A stretch of 38,321 bases of DNA from Clostridiales bacterium (GCA_015055785.1 SVHQ01000003.1:1-38321); one strand, 5' to 3'. Counted from the stretch's first letter, positions 1 through 7,513 are shown. A program made the numbers and translations. The notes: generated by a model from the sequence alone, not told the origin.

Positions 1-2324
1 ACAGAAGATTCATTCAGATGTATTCCGACGTAGTTATGGAAGTAGGTAAAAAATATTTTGAAAAACTCATCGACAAGATGAAGGAAGAAAAGGGTGTAAC
101 CCTTGACGTTGAACTTACCGCAGAAGACTTAAAGGCTCTTGCAGAACAGTTCAAAGCAGAATATAAGGCTCAAATCGGTACTGATTTCCCCTCCGATCCC
201 GTAGAACAGCTTATGGGCGCAGTAAAAGCAGTATTCCGTTCTTGGGACAACCCCCGTGCAAACATCTATCGTATGGACCACGATATCCCTTACAGCTGGG
301 GTACCGCAGTTAACGTACAGATGATGGCATTCGGTAACATGGGTGAAACTTCCGGTACGGGTGTTGCGTTCACGCGTGACCCTGCTACGGGTGAAAAGGG
401 TCTTATGGGTGAATTCTTGACGAACGCACAAGGCGAAGACGTTGTTGCAGGTGTTCGTACCCCGATGCCCATCGCGCAAATGAAGGAAGTATTCCCCGAA
501 GTTTACGAACAGTTCCTTAACGTATGTAACATTCTTGAAAATCACTATCGTGATATGCAAGATATGGAATTTACCATTCAGGATAGAAAGCTTTACATGC
601 TTCAGACGCGTAATGGTAAGAGAACGGCTGCTGCCGCTATCAAGATCGCTTGCGATTTGATCGACGAAGGCATGATCACCGAACAGGAAGCTGTTATGCA
701 GATCGACGCAAAGAGCCTCGATATGCTCCTTCACCCTCAGTTCGATGCAAAAGCATTGAAAGACGCTGATAAGAACAACGTTGTTGGTAAAGGTCTTGCA
801 GCATCCCCTGGTGCAGCTGCTGGTAAAATCGTATTCACGGCAGAAGACGCAGTTATCGAAGGCAAGAAGGGCGAAAACGTTATCCTTGTTCGTTTGGAAA
901 CTTCCCCTGAAGATATCGAAGGTATGAAATATGCAAAGGGTATCCTCACCGTACGTGGCGGTATGACCTCTCACGCAGCCGTTGTTGCTCGTGGTATGGG
1001 TACGTGCTGTGTATCCGGTTGCGGCGATATCAAGATGCATGAAGAAGAAAAATATTTCGAACTCGCTGGTAAGATTTTCCGTGAAGGCGACGTACTTTCC
1101 TTGGACGGTTCCACGGGTAACATTTACGACACGCTTATCAAGACGGTTCCTGCAGATCCTAACTCCGGTTACTTTGGACGTATCATGGAACTTGCTGATA
1201 AATTCAAAGCTCTTGGCGTAAGAACGAACGCAGACAGCCCTGAAGATGCAAAGCAAGCTGTTGCATTCGGTGCACAAGGTATCGGTCTTTGCCGTACGGA
1301 ACACATGTTCTTCGATCCTTCCAGAATCGGTGCATTCCGCGAAATGATCTGCTCGGATACGGTAGAAGAAAGAGAAGCAGCTCTTGCAAAAATCGAACCT
1401 ATGCAGCAGGCAGACTTTGAAGGCTTGTTCGAAGCACTCGGCGGCTATCCTGTAACCATTCGTTTCTTGGATCCCCCTCTCCACGAATTCGTTCCCACTG
1501 CTGAAGAAGACATCGCAGCACTTGCAGCAGCGCAGGGCAAAACTGTGGAACAGATTAAAGAAATTATTGCTGGTCTTCATGAATTTAACCCCATGATGGG
1601 TCACCGTGGTTGCCGTTTGTCCGTAACCTATCCTGAAATTGCAGTAATGCAGACGAAGGCAGTTATCAAGGCAGCAATCAGCGTTATCAAAAAGCACCCC
1701 GATTGGAAGTTGATTCCTGAAATCATGATTCCTTTGACGGGTGAAACGAAAGAATTGAAGTTCGTTAAAGACATCGTTGTTAAGACGGCAGACGAAGTTA
1801 TCGCAGCAAGCGGCGTAGAATTGAAATACGAAGTTGGTACGATGATCGAAATTCCCAGAGCATGTCTTACGGCTGAAGAAATCGCAAAAGAAGCTGAATT
1901 CTTCTGCTTCGGTACGAACGACTTGACGCAGATGGCGTTTGGTTTCTCTCGTGACGATGCTGGTAAGTTCTTGCCTGCATACTATGCAAACAAGATTTAC
2001 GAATCTGATCCTTTCGCAAGATTGGATACGACGGGCGTTGGTAAGCTTATGAAGATGGCAGTTGACGGCGGTAAAGCAGTTCGTCCCGAAATGCACCTTG
2101 GTATTTGCGGCGAACACGGTGGTGATCCTTCTTCCATCGAATTCTGCCACGAAATCGGTCTTTCCTACGTTTCCTGCTCGCCTTACCGTGTGCCCATCGC
2201 ACGTTTGTCCGCAGCACAAGCGAACATTAAGAACCCCAGAAAAACGGAAGTAAGCGTTGAAGAAAAAGCAGCAAATGCAGTAAACAACGTTGTGAGCAAA
2301 ATTAAGGGTATCTTCAAGAAATAA
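1..2324 (+). CDS. ppdK: Pyruvate, phosphate dikinase, C-terminal part (5' truncated by window)
   Basis: The enzyme interconverts pyruvate + ATP + Pi and PEP + AMP + PPi in the cytoplasm. The frame is already open at base 3 and reads RRFIQ before the first Met (base 18), a continuation of the PPDK N-terminal nucleotide-binding domain, so the true start lies upstream. Visible landmarks, numbered from the Met at 18, are the phosphohistidine loop GGMTSHAAVVARGMG (His319), the PEP-domain stretch FCFGTNDLTQMAFGFSRDD, and the catalytic GICGEHGGDP (Cys697). About 768 of the usual ~875 residues are present. A strong terminator follows the stop by 16 nt, so this gene ends its transcription unit. The family call is essentially certain. 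Confidence 0.98.
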   Translation, partial: RRFIQMYSDVVMEVGKKYFEKLIDKMKEEKGVTLDVELTAEDLKALAEQFKAEYKAQIGTDFPSDPVEQLMGAVKAVFRSWDNPRANIYRMDHDIPYSWGTAVNVQMMAFGNMGETSGTGVAFTRDPATGEKGLMGEFLTNAQGEDVVAGVRTPMPIAQMKEVFPEVYEQFLNVCNILENHYRDMQDMEFTIQDRKLYMLQTRNGKRTAAAAIKIACDLIDEGMITEQEAVMQIDAKSLDMLLHPQFDAKALKDADKNNVVGKGLAASPGAAAGKIVFTAEDAVIEGKKGENVILVRLETSPEDIEGMKYAKGILTVRGGMTSHAAVVARGMGTCCVSGCGDIKMHEEEKYFELAGKIFREGDVLSLDGSTGNIYDTLIKTVPADPNSGYFGRIMELADKFKALGVRTNADSPEDAKQAVAFGAQGIGLCRTEHMFFDPSRIGAFREMICSDTVEEREAALAKIEPMQQADFEGLFEALGGYPVTIRFLDPPLHEFVPTAEEDIAALAAAQGKTVEQIKEIIAGLHEFNPMMGHRGCRLSVTYPEIAVMQTKAVIKAAISVIKKHPDWKLIPEIMIPLTGETKELKFVKDIVVKTADEVIAASGVELKYEVGTMIEIPRACLTAEEIAKEAEFFCFGTNDLTQMAFGFSRDDAGKFLPAYYANKIYESDPFARLDTTGVGKLMKMAVDGGKAVRPEMHLGICGEHGGDPSSIEFCHEIGLSYVSCSPYRVPIARLSAAQANIKNPRKTEVSVEEKAANAVNNVVSKIKGIFKK

Positions 2325-2340
2325 TTGATAAAGAATAAGA

Positions 2341-2372
2341 AAATCGCTACGGTTTTCCGTGGCGATTTTTTT
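2341..2372 (+). terminator. Rho-independent terminator after ppdK
   Basis: The stem AAATCGCtACGG pairs with CCGTgGCGATTT around a TTTT loop and runs into a T tract. It lies 16 nt after the ppdK stop. Confidence 0.9.
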
Positions 2373-2435
2373 GATATAAAGAAAAATTGCGCGATAGTCG
2401 CGTGGTTTGGTAAAGGTTTACCGATGAGCAAAAAT

Positions 2436-2640
2436 GTCATACCGACCGAGCGCAGCGAGTGAAGCGTATCTTAAAAAAGTGAAAAGGTAAGAGATGAGGA
2501 AATAATTAAAAAAGAGATACGCTCGACTACGCAATAAATTGCTCCGCTCGGTATGGCGAGCATACCGAATAGCAAGCTGAGCGGTATGACAAGCATATCG
2601 AATAGCAAACTGAGCAGTATGCCAAGGATTAATTTAGCAA
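2436..2640. repeat. Intergenic repeat region with inverted and tandem copies
   Basis: GTCATACCGACCGAGCG (2436-2452) is matched in inverted orientation by CGCTCGGTATGGC near 2545-2557. GAAGCGTATCTT (2461-2472) is likewise matched by AAGAGATACGCTC. Two 33-nt tandem units follow (2555-2587 and 2588-2620), each with CATA(C/T)CGAATAGCAA(G/A)CTGAGC(G/A)GTAT. No ORF of substance is present. It looks like a dispersed intergenic repeat of the kind that folds into an RNA hairpin. The rest of 2373-2738 shows no gene. Confidence 0.7.
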
Positions 2641-2738
2641 AGAAATAGCCCGTTGACGGGTAGCAAGTAACACGTGCATGACTGGCAGGTCAACCAAAGA
2701 GTACATTTGTACCACGTCAGTGGACATTTATTAGCTTC

Positions 2739-2767
2739 TTGACAGAATACTTTATTTTTGATATAAT
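2739..2767 (+). promoter_or_regulatory. Consensus sigma-A promoter
   Basis: TTGACA (2739-2744), a 17-nt spacer and TATAAT (2762-2767) match both boxes perfectly. It drives the 62-aa ORF at 2806 and perhaps the lipoprotein gene after it. Confidence 0.92.
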
Positions 2768-2805
2768 ACGAACAAGAACGGCAACGTTTTAATAGGAGAA
2801 AAATA

Positions 2806-2994
2806 ATGAATATCTTTAAAAAACTTTTCAGTAAATTGCAAAAGAAAAAGGAAAAACAAGAGGAATGTTGGTATAATAATTATCCTGAAAAAGAAAAAGG
2901 GATTCCAACAGAACCTATGGAGAACGTAGCGCTTTGCGCCCCTAATAGTATATATTACACTTCGGCTCAGGAAGCGGCGAAGCACCAAAATTAA
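2806..2994 (+). CDS. Small lysine-rich hypothetical protein (62 aa)
   Basis: I do not recognise a family. The product is a short soluble protein with a very basic N-terminal half (FKKLFSKLQKKKEKQ) and a C-terminal part rich in Asn, Ser and Tyr. It has no signal peptide or membrane segment. The ORF is supported as real by a perfect promoter 39 nt upstream and a ribosome site (AGGAG at 2793-2797) well spaced from the ATG. There is no terminator before the lipoprotein gene at 3102, so the two may be cotranscribed. The N-terminus could form an amphipathic, membrane- or nucleic-acid-binding helix, but this is speculation. Confidence 0.65.
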   Translation: MNIFKKLFSKLQKKKEKQEECWYNNYPEKEKGIPTEPMENVALCAPNSIYYTSAQEAAKHQN

Positions 2995-3101
2995 AAATTT
3001 ATGAACAATGGAATGCAACAAAAATGCGCTTTAATGTGTTTAATATATAGAAAAAAATAAAAACTTGGATAGTTTTTATATATAATAACGGAGGAATAAA
3101 G

Positions 3102-4331
3102 ATGAAAAAATTAAAGGCATTTTGTTGTGCGATTGCCCTTTTGGGGTCGAGTGTGGCAGTATTTGGCGGCTGTGGTAACGTGGGAGGGAATCCGACGGCT
3201 GAGCCTGAAAATATGAAAGATGCAGGGGCGGTGATGAACGTTTCCCTTAATCCCGAAGTGGAATTTGTGTTGGATAAGGAAAATAAAGTTATCAGCGTCA
3301 ACGCTTTGAATGAAGAGGGGAACGTGATTGTTAGTAGTGCAACGTTTACGGGCAAGGACGCAGATGAGGCTGTGGAGCTCTTTGTACAGGTTGCAGATGA
3401 AACGGGTTTCCTTTTTGAAGGGCAGATTAAAGCAGGGGAAAATCAAGTGAGCGTTTCCATTTCCGGTGATGAGGAAAAAGCGCAAGCCATTTATGCAGCC
3501 GTAAAGGAAAAAGTGAGCGCATACTTTACAGAAATGGACATTCAAGGCAAAATTGAGATGGCAAAAATGCTGACGAGAGAGGAATTGCAAAAGGTTGTAA
3601 CGGAATGTGCTCCTTATATCGACGCAGCAGAGGCACAGGCACTCAGCTATAAAGAAATGATTGAAACGATTTCCGCGGCGAGAAGGGAAACGGCAGAAAT
3701 CTATTCGCAGGAATTGAAGAACGCTTATTACGAAACCAAAGCTTTCGCAGTGCAGCAGGCGGAATACGAAGTATTAAAAACGCACATGAACGATGTACAG
3801 AAAACTATCTGTGACGCTGCTTTTGCGAACTATGAAGAAGCTGTGCAGGAAATCGAGGGAGCAAGATTGACGTATCTTGTAAATGCGGAAAGTGAATATC
3901 AAAAGGCATTAAAGAATTTCCAAGATGCCAAAGCGGCATATTTAAACTATCGTGAATATATTTCCACATTGAAAGAAAATGAAATCACCGATTTGATTAA
4001 TACAACGTTGGCAGGTTATGAAACGGCGTTAACGGCAACAGAAACCGCTTTGTTGACGGCAGGGAAAATGGCAAACGATATGTTGGATATTTCCAAGAAA
4101 ACGGCAAAAACGTTGTATGACGTTGTGATTAATGCAATCGGTTCTTATTCCACGATGATGGAAGAATACGCAACGGAAATTTCGACAAGCGTAGCGGCGG
4201 CAACGGATGTATGTATCGCACAGTTTGAAACGGAATATCAGGCTTCTATTGCAGCGGCGGAAAAGAGCTGGGAAGAGATGCTTGCAAAAATTAAAAGCCC
4301 TACGACAAACGAAGGGACTGAAAACGAATAA
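3102..4331 (+). CDS. Lipoprotein with RsgI middle-domain-like region and long helical C-terminus
   Basis: The first 24 residues form a lipoprotein signal ending FGGC (Cys24), so the protein is probably anchored outside the cell. Residues ~43-135 (MNVSLNPEVEFVLDKEN, then VISVNALNEEGNVIV and a following alpha/beta stretch) resemble the conserved middle domain of anti-sigma-I (RsgI) proteins, with its NPxxEF...NxVxxVxxLNxxG pattern. Residues ~150-400 are Ala/Glu/Lys-rich and predicted helical, probably coiled coil, with regular Ala/Tyr spacing. It lacks the cytoplasmic anti-sigma segment and transmembrane helix of true RsgI proteins, and no sigI is nearby. It may be a stand-alone envelope sensor or scaffold. 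A GGAGG site 8 nt before the ATG fixes the start, and a strong terminator follows. Confidence 0.72.
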   Translation: MKKLKAFCCAIALLGSSVAVFGGCGNVGGNPTAEPENMKDAGAVMNVSLNPEVEFVLDKENKVISVNALNEEGNVIVSSATFTGKDADEAVELFVQVADETGFLFEGQIKAGENQVSVSISGDEEKAQAIYAAVKEKVSAYFTEMDIQGKIEMAKMLTREELQKVVTECAPYIDAAEAQALSYKEMIETISAARRETAEIYSQELKNAYYETKAFAVQQAEYEVLKTHMNDVQKTICDAAFANYEEAVQEIEGARLTYLVNAESEYQKALKNFQDAKAAYLNYREYISTLKENEITDLINTTLAGYETALTATETALLTAGKMANDMLDISKKTAKTLYDVVINAIGSYSTMMEEYATEISTSVAAATDVCIAQFETEYQASIAAAEKSWEEMLAKIKSPTTNEGTENE

Positions 4332-4346
4332 GTAAATTTTATAAAA

Positions 4347-4385
4347 ACCGTCCGAAGCGGTCTGCTTCGGACGGTAATTTTTTAT
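4347..4385 (+). terminator. Strong Rho-independent terminator
   Basis: A perfect 12-bp stem, ACCGTCCGAAGC / GCTTCGGACGGT, has a 5-nt loop and is followed by a T-rich run. It ends the lipoprotein transcript. Confidence 0.95.
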
Positions 4386-4443
4386 AAATAAAGCCACCAT
4401 GTACGGATTGAGTTTATCACAAGCGATAAGGATAGAAAGAAAG

Positions 4444-4914
4444 TCATGATGCAACGGAACGTTGCTTGCGCATGACGTAATCATAATTTATCATGCCGTT
4501 TCCTAAATCAATCGTTTGTTTGCTGTCAATGATAAACCCGTTTTTCAAATAACAAGCCACAGCGCGCGCATTCCCTTGATTCACATTTAAAAGGATATCT
4601 TTTTTATAGCTTGCCAATTCGTCAAAAATAAGGGCAGGATATCCTTTTCCGCGCGCCGAGGGAAGCAAATACAGTTTGTCTATATAAATGCATTCCTCTT
4701 GTTCCACGAACACGAGCACGCCAACGTCATCGATTTTACGGTATTGATACCCTAAATCGCGAAAATGCACAATGGCAGCAGGGTCAAAATATTTCTTCAA
4801 AAGAAAATGAATTTGTTCTTTAGGCAGAATATCCCGATAGGTTTCTTCCCAAAGCGGTTGCATAAACGAATGTAAATTTTGAAAATCCTTTTCTGTAAAA
4901 TTCTGTAAAATCAT
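4444..4914 (-). CDS. GNAT-family N-acetyltransferase
   Basis: 156 aa, the usual size for a single GNAT domain. The acetyl-CoA-binding motif A is visible as IYIDKLYLLPSARGKGYPA (R-G-K-G-Y pyrophosphate loop). It is followed by the beta-5/alpha-4 segment LLNVNQGNARAVACYLKNGF, where Asn and Tyr sit in their normal positions. The acceptor substrate cannot be predicted. The start is set by AGGTGA just upstream of the ATG. The promoter lies within an inverted repeat shared with the divergent riboswitch promoter (4957-5017). The gene is monocistronic, with its 3' end facing the terminator of the lipoprotein gene. Confidence 0.9.
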   Translation of the reverse strand: MILQNFTEKDFQNLHSFMQPLWEETYRDILPKEQIHFLLKKYFDPAAIVHFRDLGYQYRKIDDVGVLVFVEQEECIYIDKLYLLPSARGKGYPALIFDELASYKKDILLNVNQGNARAVACYLKNGFIIDSKQTIDLGNGMINYDYVMRKQRSVAS

Positions 4915-4943
4915 TTCTCACCTATATACCAAGATATTTATAA

Positions 4944-4972
4944 ATTTTATCACTCGAAAAGCGGTTTGTCAA
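4944..4972 (-). promoter_or_regulatory. Minus-strand promoter of the GNAT gene
   Basis: On the minus strand, TTGACA (4972-4967), a 17-nt spacer and TAAAAT (4949-4944) form a promoter. The -35 lies in the left arm of the inverted repeat at 4957-5017. Confidence 0.75.
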
Positions 4973-5017
4973 TTGTAAACGTAAAAATTTTCAAAAAATG
5001 CTTGACAAACCGCTTTT
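4957..5017. repeat. 16-bp inverted repeat carrying both divergent -35 boxes
   Basis: AAAAGCGGTTTGTCAA (4957-4972) and its exact reverse complement TTGACAAACCGCTTTT (5002-5017) flank a 29-nt AT-rich centre. Each arm holds the -35 of one of the two divergent promoters. This could be a regulator-binding site or a copied promoter element. Confidence 0.85.
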
Positions 5018-5030
5018 GCGGGTATATAAT
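5002..5030 (+). promoter_or_regulatory. Consensus sigma-A promoter of the riboswitch transcript
   Basis: TTGACA (5002-5007), a 17-nt spacer and TATAAT (5025-5030). Transcription would begin just before the riboswitch P1 stem. Confidence 0.93.
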
Positions 5031-5037
5031 CATTACA

Positions 5038-5168
5038 CCATAAAGAGTGTACGAGGGACAAGCCCGTTGACTACACAGCAACCTGCTCTAAAAGGTAAGG
5101 TGCTAAAGCTTGGAAGATGGGATTTGATTGCGTGTACAAAAGCTCATCTTCGCCGATGGGCTTTTTTC
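5038..5168 (+). ncRNA. SAM-I-type riboswitch with transcription terminator
   Basis: Core SAM-I elements appear in order: AAAGAG, P2 strand GTGTA, GAGGGACAAGCCCGTTGAC, P2 strand TACAC, CAGCAACC, a short P3, then AAGGTGCTAAA. P1 pairs CCAT (5038-5041) with ATGG (5117-5120). The expression platform is clear. AAGATGGG (5114-5121) can pair either in P1 or with CTCATCTT (5143-5150). The latter also forms the terminator AAGCTCATC / GATGGGCTT plus T tract (5140-5168). SAM binding should therefore favour termination (an OFF switch). P4 looks very short or degenerate compared with typical members. Confidence 0.85.
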
Positions 5169-5213
5169 TTTTGCACTTCTTTGCGGTGAATAAGCAATAA
5201 AGAGGTGAAAATT

Positions 5214-5486
5214 ATGAAAGGACACTACCATGTACGCGTTGAAAACAAAAAAGAGAAAAGAGAAGCGATTGCTTTTTTAGAAAAAAGGGGCTTTGAGAAC
5301 GTTCAAAACCTGACGGAAGAAAATTATCATTTTCCCATTTTGATTATAAGAGAAAATTATTTCATGGGTACAAATACGACGTGTATGGCTTGCGCTCTTA
5401 CGCGAGGGGGCAGTAGGAATAAAATCCTTGCGTGGAACGAATTTCAAGCAATTTTAGGCAAAAAAACGCTAAAAATAGGGGATTGA
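5214..5486 (+). CDS. Small hypothetical protein under a SAM riboswitch (90 aa)
   Basis: No family is recognised. The ATG at 5214 is preferred over the in-frame GTG at 5205 because AGAGGTG (5201-5207) is correctly spaced for it. The N-terminal third is basic and resembles an alpha/beta fold (HYHVRVENKKEKREAIAFLE, then RGFENVQNL). The centre holds GTNTTCMACALTRGG with a CxxC pair, and the C-terminus is short and basic. There is no signal peptide or membrane helix. The riboswitch implies a link to methionine, cysteine or SAM metabolism, but nothing in the protein matches a known enzyme or transporter of that pathway. The stop overlaps the -35 of the next promoter. Confidence 0.75.
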   Translation: MKGHYHVRVENKKEKREAIAFLEKRGFENVQNLTEENYHFPILIIRENYFMGTNTTCMACALTRGGSRNKILAWNEFQAILGKKTLKIGD

Positions 5487-5511
5487 CGAATGTCCCAAAG
5501 TGTGCTATAAT
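5483..5511 (+). promoter_or_regulatory. Promoter of the HAD phosphatase gene
   Basis: TTGACG (5483-5488), a 17-nt spacer and extended -10 TGCTATAAT (TATAAT at 5506-5511). The -35 overlaps the stop codon of the preceding ORF. Confidence 0.88.
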
Positions 5512-5542
5512 AAGCGCAAAGGACAAAAAAGGAGCTTAAAAG

Positions 5543-6403
5543 ATGAGGAAAAAGCCTACGATAGCTTTTATGTATGATTTTGATAAGACGTTGTGCGATC
5601 AGGATATGCAGGAATACAGTTTTATTCCCAATTTAAATATGTCCAGCGATGAATTTTGGTCGGAAACGGAGCAGTTTAGAAAGAAGAACTACATGGAAGG
5701 CATACTTGGTTATATGTATTATATGAAGCACAAATGCCAAGAGAAAAACATACCCTTTACGCAGGAATATTTGCGTTCTTTGGGGAAGAATATCAAATTT
5801 TATAAAGGGGTGCAAAATTGGTTTAAGCGCATCAATCAATACGGCGAATCGATTGGCGTAAAGATAGAACATTATATTATATCCAGCGGTATTAAAGATA
5901 TCATTGACGGCTGTGCAATCAAGGACGAATTTAAAAAGATTTTTGCTTGCCAGTATTATTTTGATGAAAACGGTGAGGCGGTGTGGCCGAGCATTGCCAT
6001 CAATTACACACAAAAAACGCAGTATATTTTCAGAATTTCCAAGGGCATATACGATGAAACGGACAGCAAAAAAGTCAATGAAAAGATGAGTGATAGAGTA
6101 GTGGCTTATCAAAATATGGTTTATTTTGGCGATGGTATTACAGACATTCCGTGTATGACCTTTGTAAAAAAGCAAGGCGGGATTTCCATTGCAATTTTTC
6201 CCAAGGGCAAGAAAGACAAGGTGACAAATTTGCTTTTGGACAATCGTGTAAACTATATTTGCCCTGCGGATTATCAGGAGGGGAGCGATTTGGATTCCTT
6301 GGTGAAATGCATCATTCAGGAAATGCAACTGTCGCATACTTTGCAGTTAAAACAAAAACAGCAACGCACGCGCGAATCGAAAAAGGCGGAAAATAAGAAT
6401 TAA
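5543..6403 (+). CDS. HAD-superfamily phosphatase (SerB-like fold)
   Basis: A cytoplasmic hydrolase of 286 aa. HAD motif I is MYDFDKT (Asp12 nucleophile, Asp14 acid/base) and motif II is IISSG. Motif IV is FGDGITDIPCM, with the Asp pair that holds Mg2+. A helical cap of about 80 residues between motifs I and II fits the phosphoserine-phosphatase-like C1 group. The C-terminal ~25 residues are basic and low-complexity (QLKQKQQRTRESKKAENK), probably a disordered tail. The substrate is unknown. AGGAG lies 8 nt before the ATG. The gene has its own promoter and terminator, so it is monocistronic apart from possible read-through from the riboswitch unit. Confidence 0.9.
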   Translation: MRKKPTIAFMYDFDKTLCDQDMQEYSFIPNLNMSSDEFWSETEQFRKKNYMEGILGYMYYMKHKCQEKNIPFTQEYLRSLGKNIKFYKGVQNWFKRINQYGESIGVKIEHYIISSGIKDIIDGCAIKDEFKKIFACQYYFDENGEAVWPSIAINYTQKTQYIFRISKGIYDETDSKKVNEKMSDRVVAYQNMVYFGDGITDIPCMTFVKKQGGISIAIFPKGKKDKVTNLLLDNRVNYICPADYQEGSDLDSLVKCIIQEMQLSHTLQLKQKQQRTRESKKAENKN

Positions 6404-6440
6404 GCCGTAGAAATAAATTAACACATAGAAATAATGTATA

Positions 6441-6487
6441 AACACTCACTTTTGGTGATTATGAAAGCCGAAAGTGAGTGTTTTTTA
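6441..6487 (+). terminator. Rho-independent terminator after the HAD gene
   Basis: AACACTCACTTT pairs with AAAGTGAGTGTT around an 18-nt loop and is followed by a T tract. Confidence 0.88.
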
Positions 6488-6506
6488 GGATGTTTTGTAA
6501 AAGACG

Positions 6507-6535
6507 TTGACAAAATTTGTCGAATATGGTATATT
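6507..6535 (+). promoter_or_regulatory. Promoter of the small membrane protein gene
   Basis: TTGACA (6507-6512), a 17-nt spacer and TATATT (6530-6535), 32 nt upstream of the chosen ATG. Confidence 0.88.
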
Positions 6536-6566
6536 TTTGTTAAGTAATTATTATGGAGGTTTAAAA

Positions 6567-6995
6567 ATGGATTACTTAAAACTTCTTGGCAGCTTGAAAA
6601 AGGAATTTAAAGAAGCAGGTCGTGCAAGATACGAAAGCTTACACATCGTATTAAGAATTATTTGTACGATTATATTCATTCCTTTACGAGTTGCTTTCTT
6701 TTTTGGAAGAATTATTTTCTGGCTCACTTGGTTCTTCTTCAAGGCTCTTTCGGCACCTGTCGACTACCTTGAAAATTGGTTGAACAAACAAAAAGACGGT
6801 TTGGGTCAAGCACCTCAAGCAGTTATGTATTTTGTTTGCTTGCCTTTCATTTTCTTCCAACAAGTAACGTTGGCATTGAATGCATTCAGCTTTTTCTTCC
6901 AGTGGTTTGGGCTTATGATTCAGGCATTTGTTTTAACGCTCGGCGCTGTTAGATGGCAACCTGTAATTTCTGCCGCTAAATTTGATGAAGAATAA
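6567..6995 (+). CDS. Small integral membrane protein, unknown function (142 aa)
   Basis: The start at 6567 follows TGGAGG with proper spacing. The longer reading from 6507 would begin inside the promoter and is rejected. The first ~25 residues are charged and helical (LKKEFKEAGRARYESLH). Two to three hydrophobic aromatic-rich segments follow: LRIICTIIFIPLRVAFFFG with IIFWLTWFFFKAL, then VMYFVCLPFIFFQQVTLALNA with FSFFFQWFGLMIQAFVLTLG. A short acidic tail ends the protein. Phe content in the membrane parts is strikingly high. No family is recognised. It is flanked by its own promoter and terminator. Confidence 0.82.
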   Translation: MDYLKLLGSLKKEFKEAGRARYESLHIVLRIICTIIFIPLRVAFFFGRIIFWLTWFFFKALSAPVDYLENWLNKQKDGLGQAPQAVMYFVCLPFIFFQQVTLALNAFSFFFQWFGLMIQAFVLTLGAVRWQPVISAAKFDEE

Positions 6996-7012
6996 TTACA
7001 AATAAAAGCTGA

Positions 7013-7048
7013 AACGGACTTTGATTTTTTATCAAGGTTCGTTTTATT
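7013..7048 (+). terminator. Rho-independent terminator
   Basis: AACGGACTTTGA pairs with TCAAGGTTCGTT (two G-U pairs), followed by TTATT. It ends the membrane-protein transcript. Confidence 0.82.
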
Positions 7049-7174
7049 ATATGTCGATATAAGTAAAAAGCCTGAAAAATAAATTGGAAAAGGGATATAT
7101 TTGTCTATTCATTTCAAGCAAAAAAAATTTTTTGAAAAATTTTAAATTTTTTTTAAAAAAGCAGTGTAAAATGC

Positions 7175-7203
7175 TTGCAATTATTTTTTAGGTGTGGTAT
7201 AGT
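7175..7203 (+). promoter_or_regulatory. Promoter of the tRNA cluster
   Basis: TTGCAA (7175-7180), a 17-nt spacer and extended -10 TGGTATAGT (TATAGT at 7198-7203), just before tRNA-Val. A very AT-rich tract with A/T runs (7110-7165) lies upstream and could act as an UP element. Confidence 0.82.
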
Positions 7204-7218
7204 ATATAAGCTTTCGAC

Positions 7219-7294
7219 GGAAGTTTAGCTCAGCTGGGAGAGCATCTGCCTTACAAGCAGAGGGTCATAGGTTCGAACCCTATAACTTCCACCA
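7219..7294 (+). tRNA. tRNA-Val (UAC)
   Basis: The acceptor GGAAGTT/AACTTCC, D arm GCTC/GAGC, anticodon stem TCTGC/GCAGA with loop CTTACAA (anticodon TAC at 7252-7254), T arm ATAGG/CCTAT with TTCGAAC, and encoded ACCA are all present. Confidence 0.97.
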
Positions 7295-7314
7295 ATAAAC
7301 AGTGCGGATTATAT

Positions 7315-7389
7315 GCGGGAATAGCTCAGTGGTAGAGCGTCACCTTGCCAAGGTGAATGTCGCGGGTTCGAATCTCGTTTCCCGCTCCA
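7315..7389 (+). tRNA. tRNA-Gly (GCC)
   Basis: The acceptor is GCGGGAA/TTCCCGC. The anticodon stem is TCACC/GGTGA with loop TTGCCAA, giving anticodon GCC. The T loop is TTCGAAT and the 3' end TCCA is encoded. Confidence 0.97.
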
Positions 7390-7438
7390 ATATCCGCACT
7401 GTTTTTATTTTCTTTTGCTGATGGAGCAAAGCAGAGGT

Positions 7439-7513
7439 GGCGCTATAGCCAAGCGGTAAGGCCAAGGTCTGCAAAACCTTTATGCCCCGGTTCAAATCCG
7501 GGTGGCGCCTCCA
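7439..7513 (+). tRNA. tRNA-Cys (GCA)
   Basis: The acceptor is GGCGCTA/TGGCGCC. The anticodon loop CTGCAAA lies between AAGGT and ACCTT, giving anticodon GCA. The T arm is CCCGG/CCGGG and the 3' end TCCA is encoded. Confidence 0.97.

Noticed and set aside
129..2219. Minus-strand 696-aa open frame opposite ppdK
   Set aside because: It is antisense to a clear PPDK gene, is rich in Cys, Arg, Phe and His in an unnatural way, has no ribosome site, and matches nothing. Codon bias of the true gene explains it.
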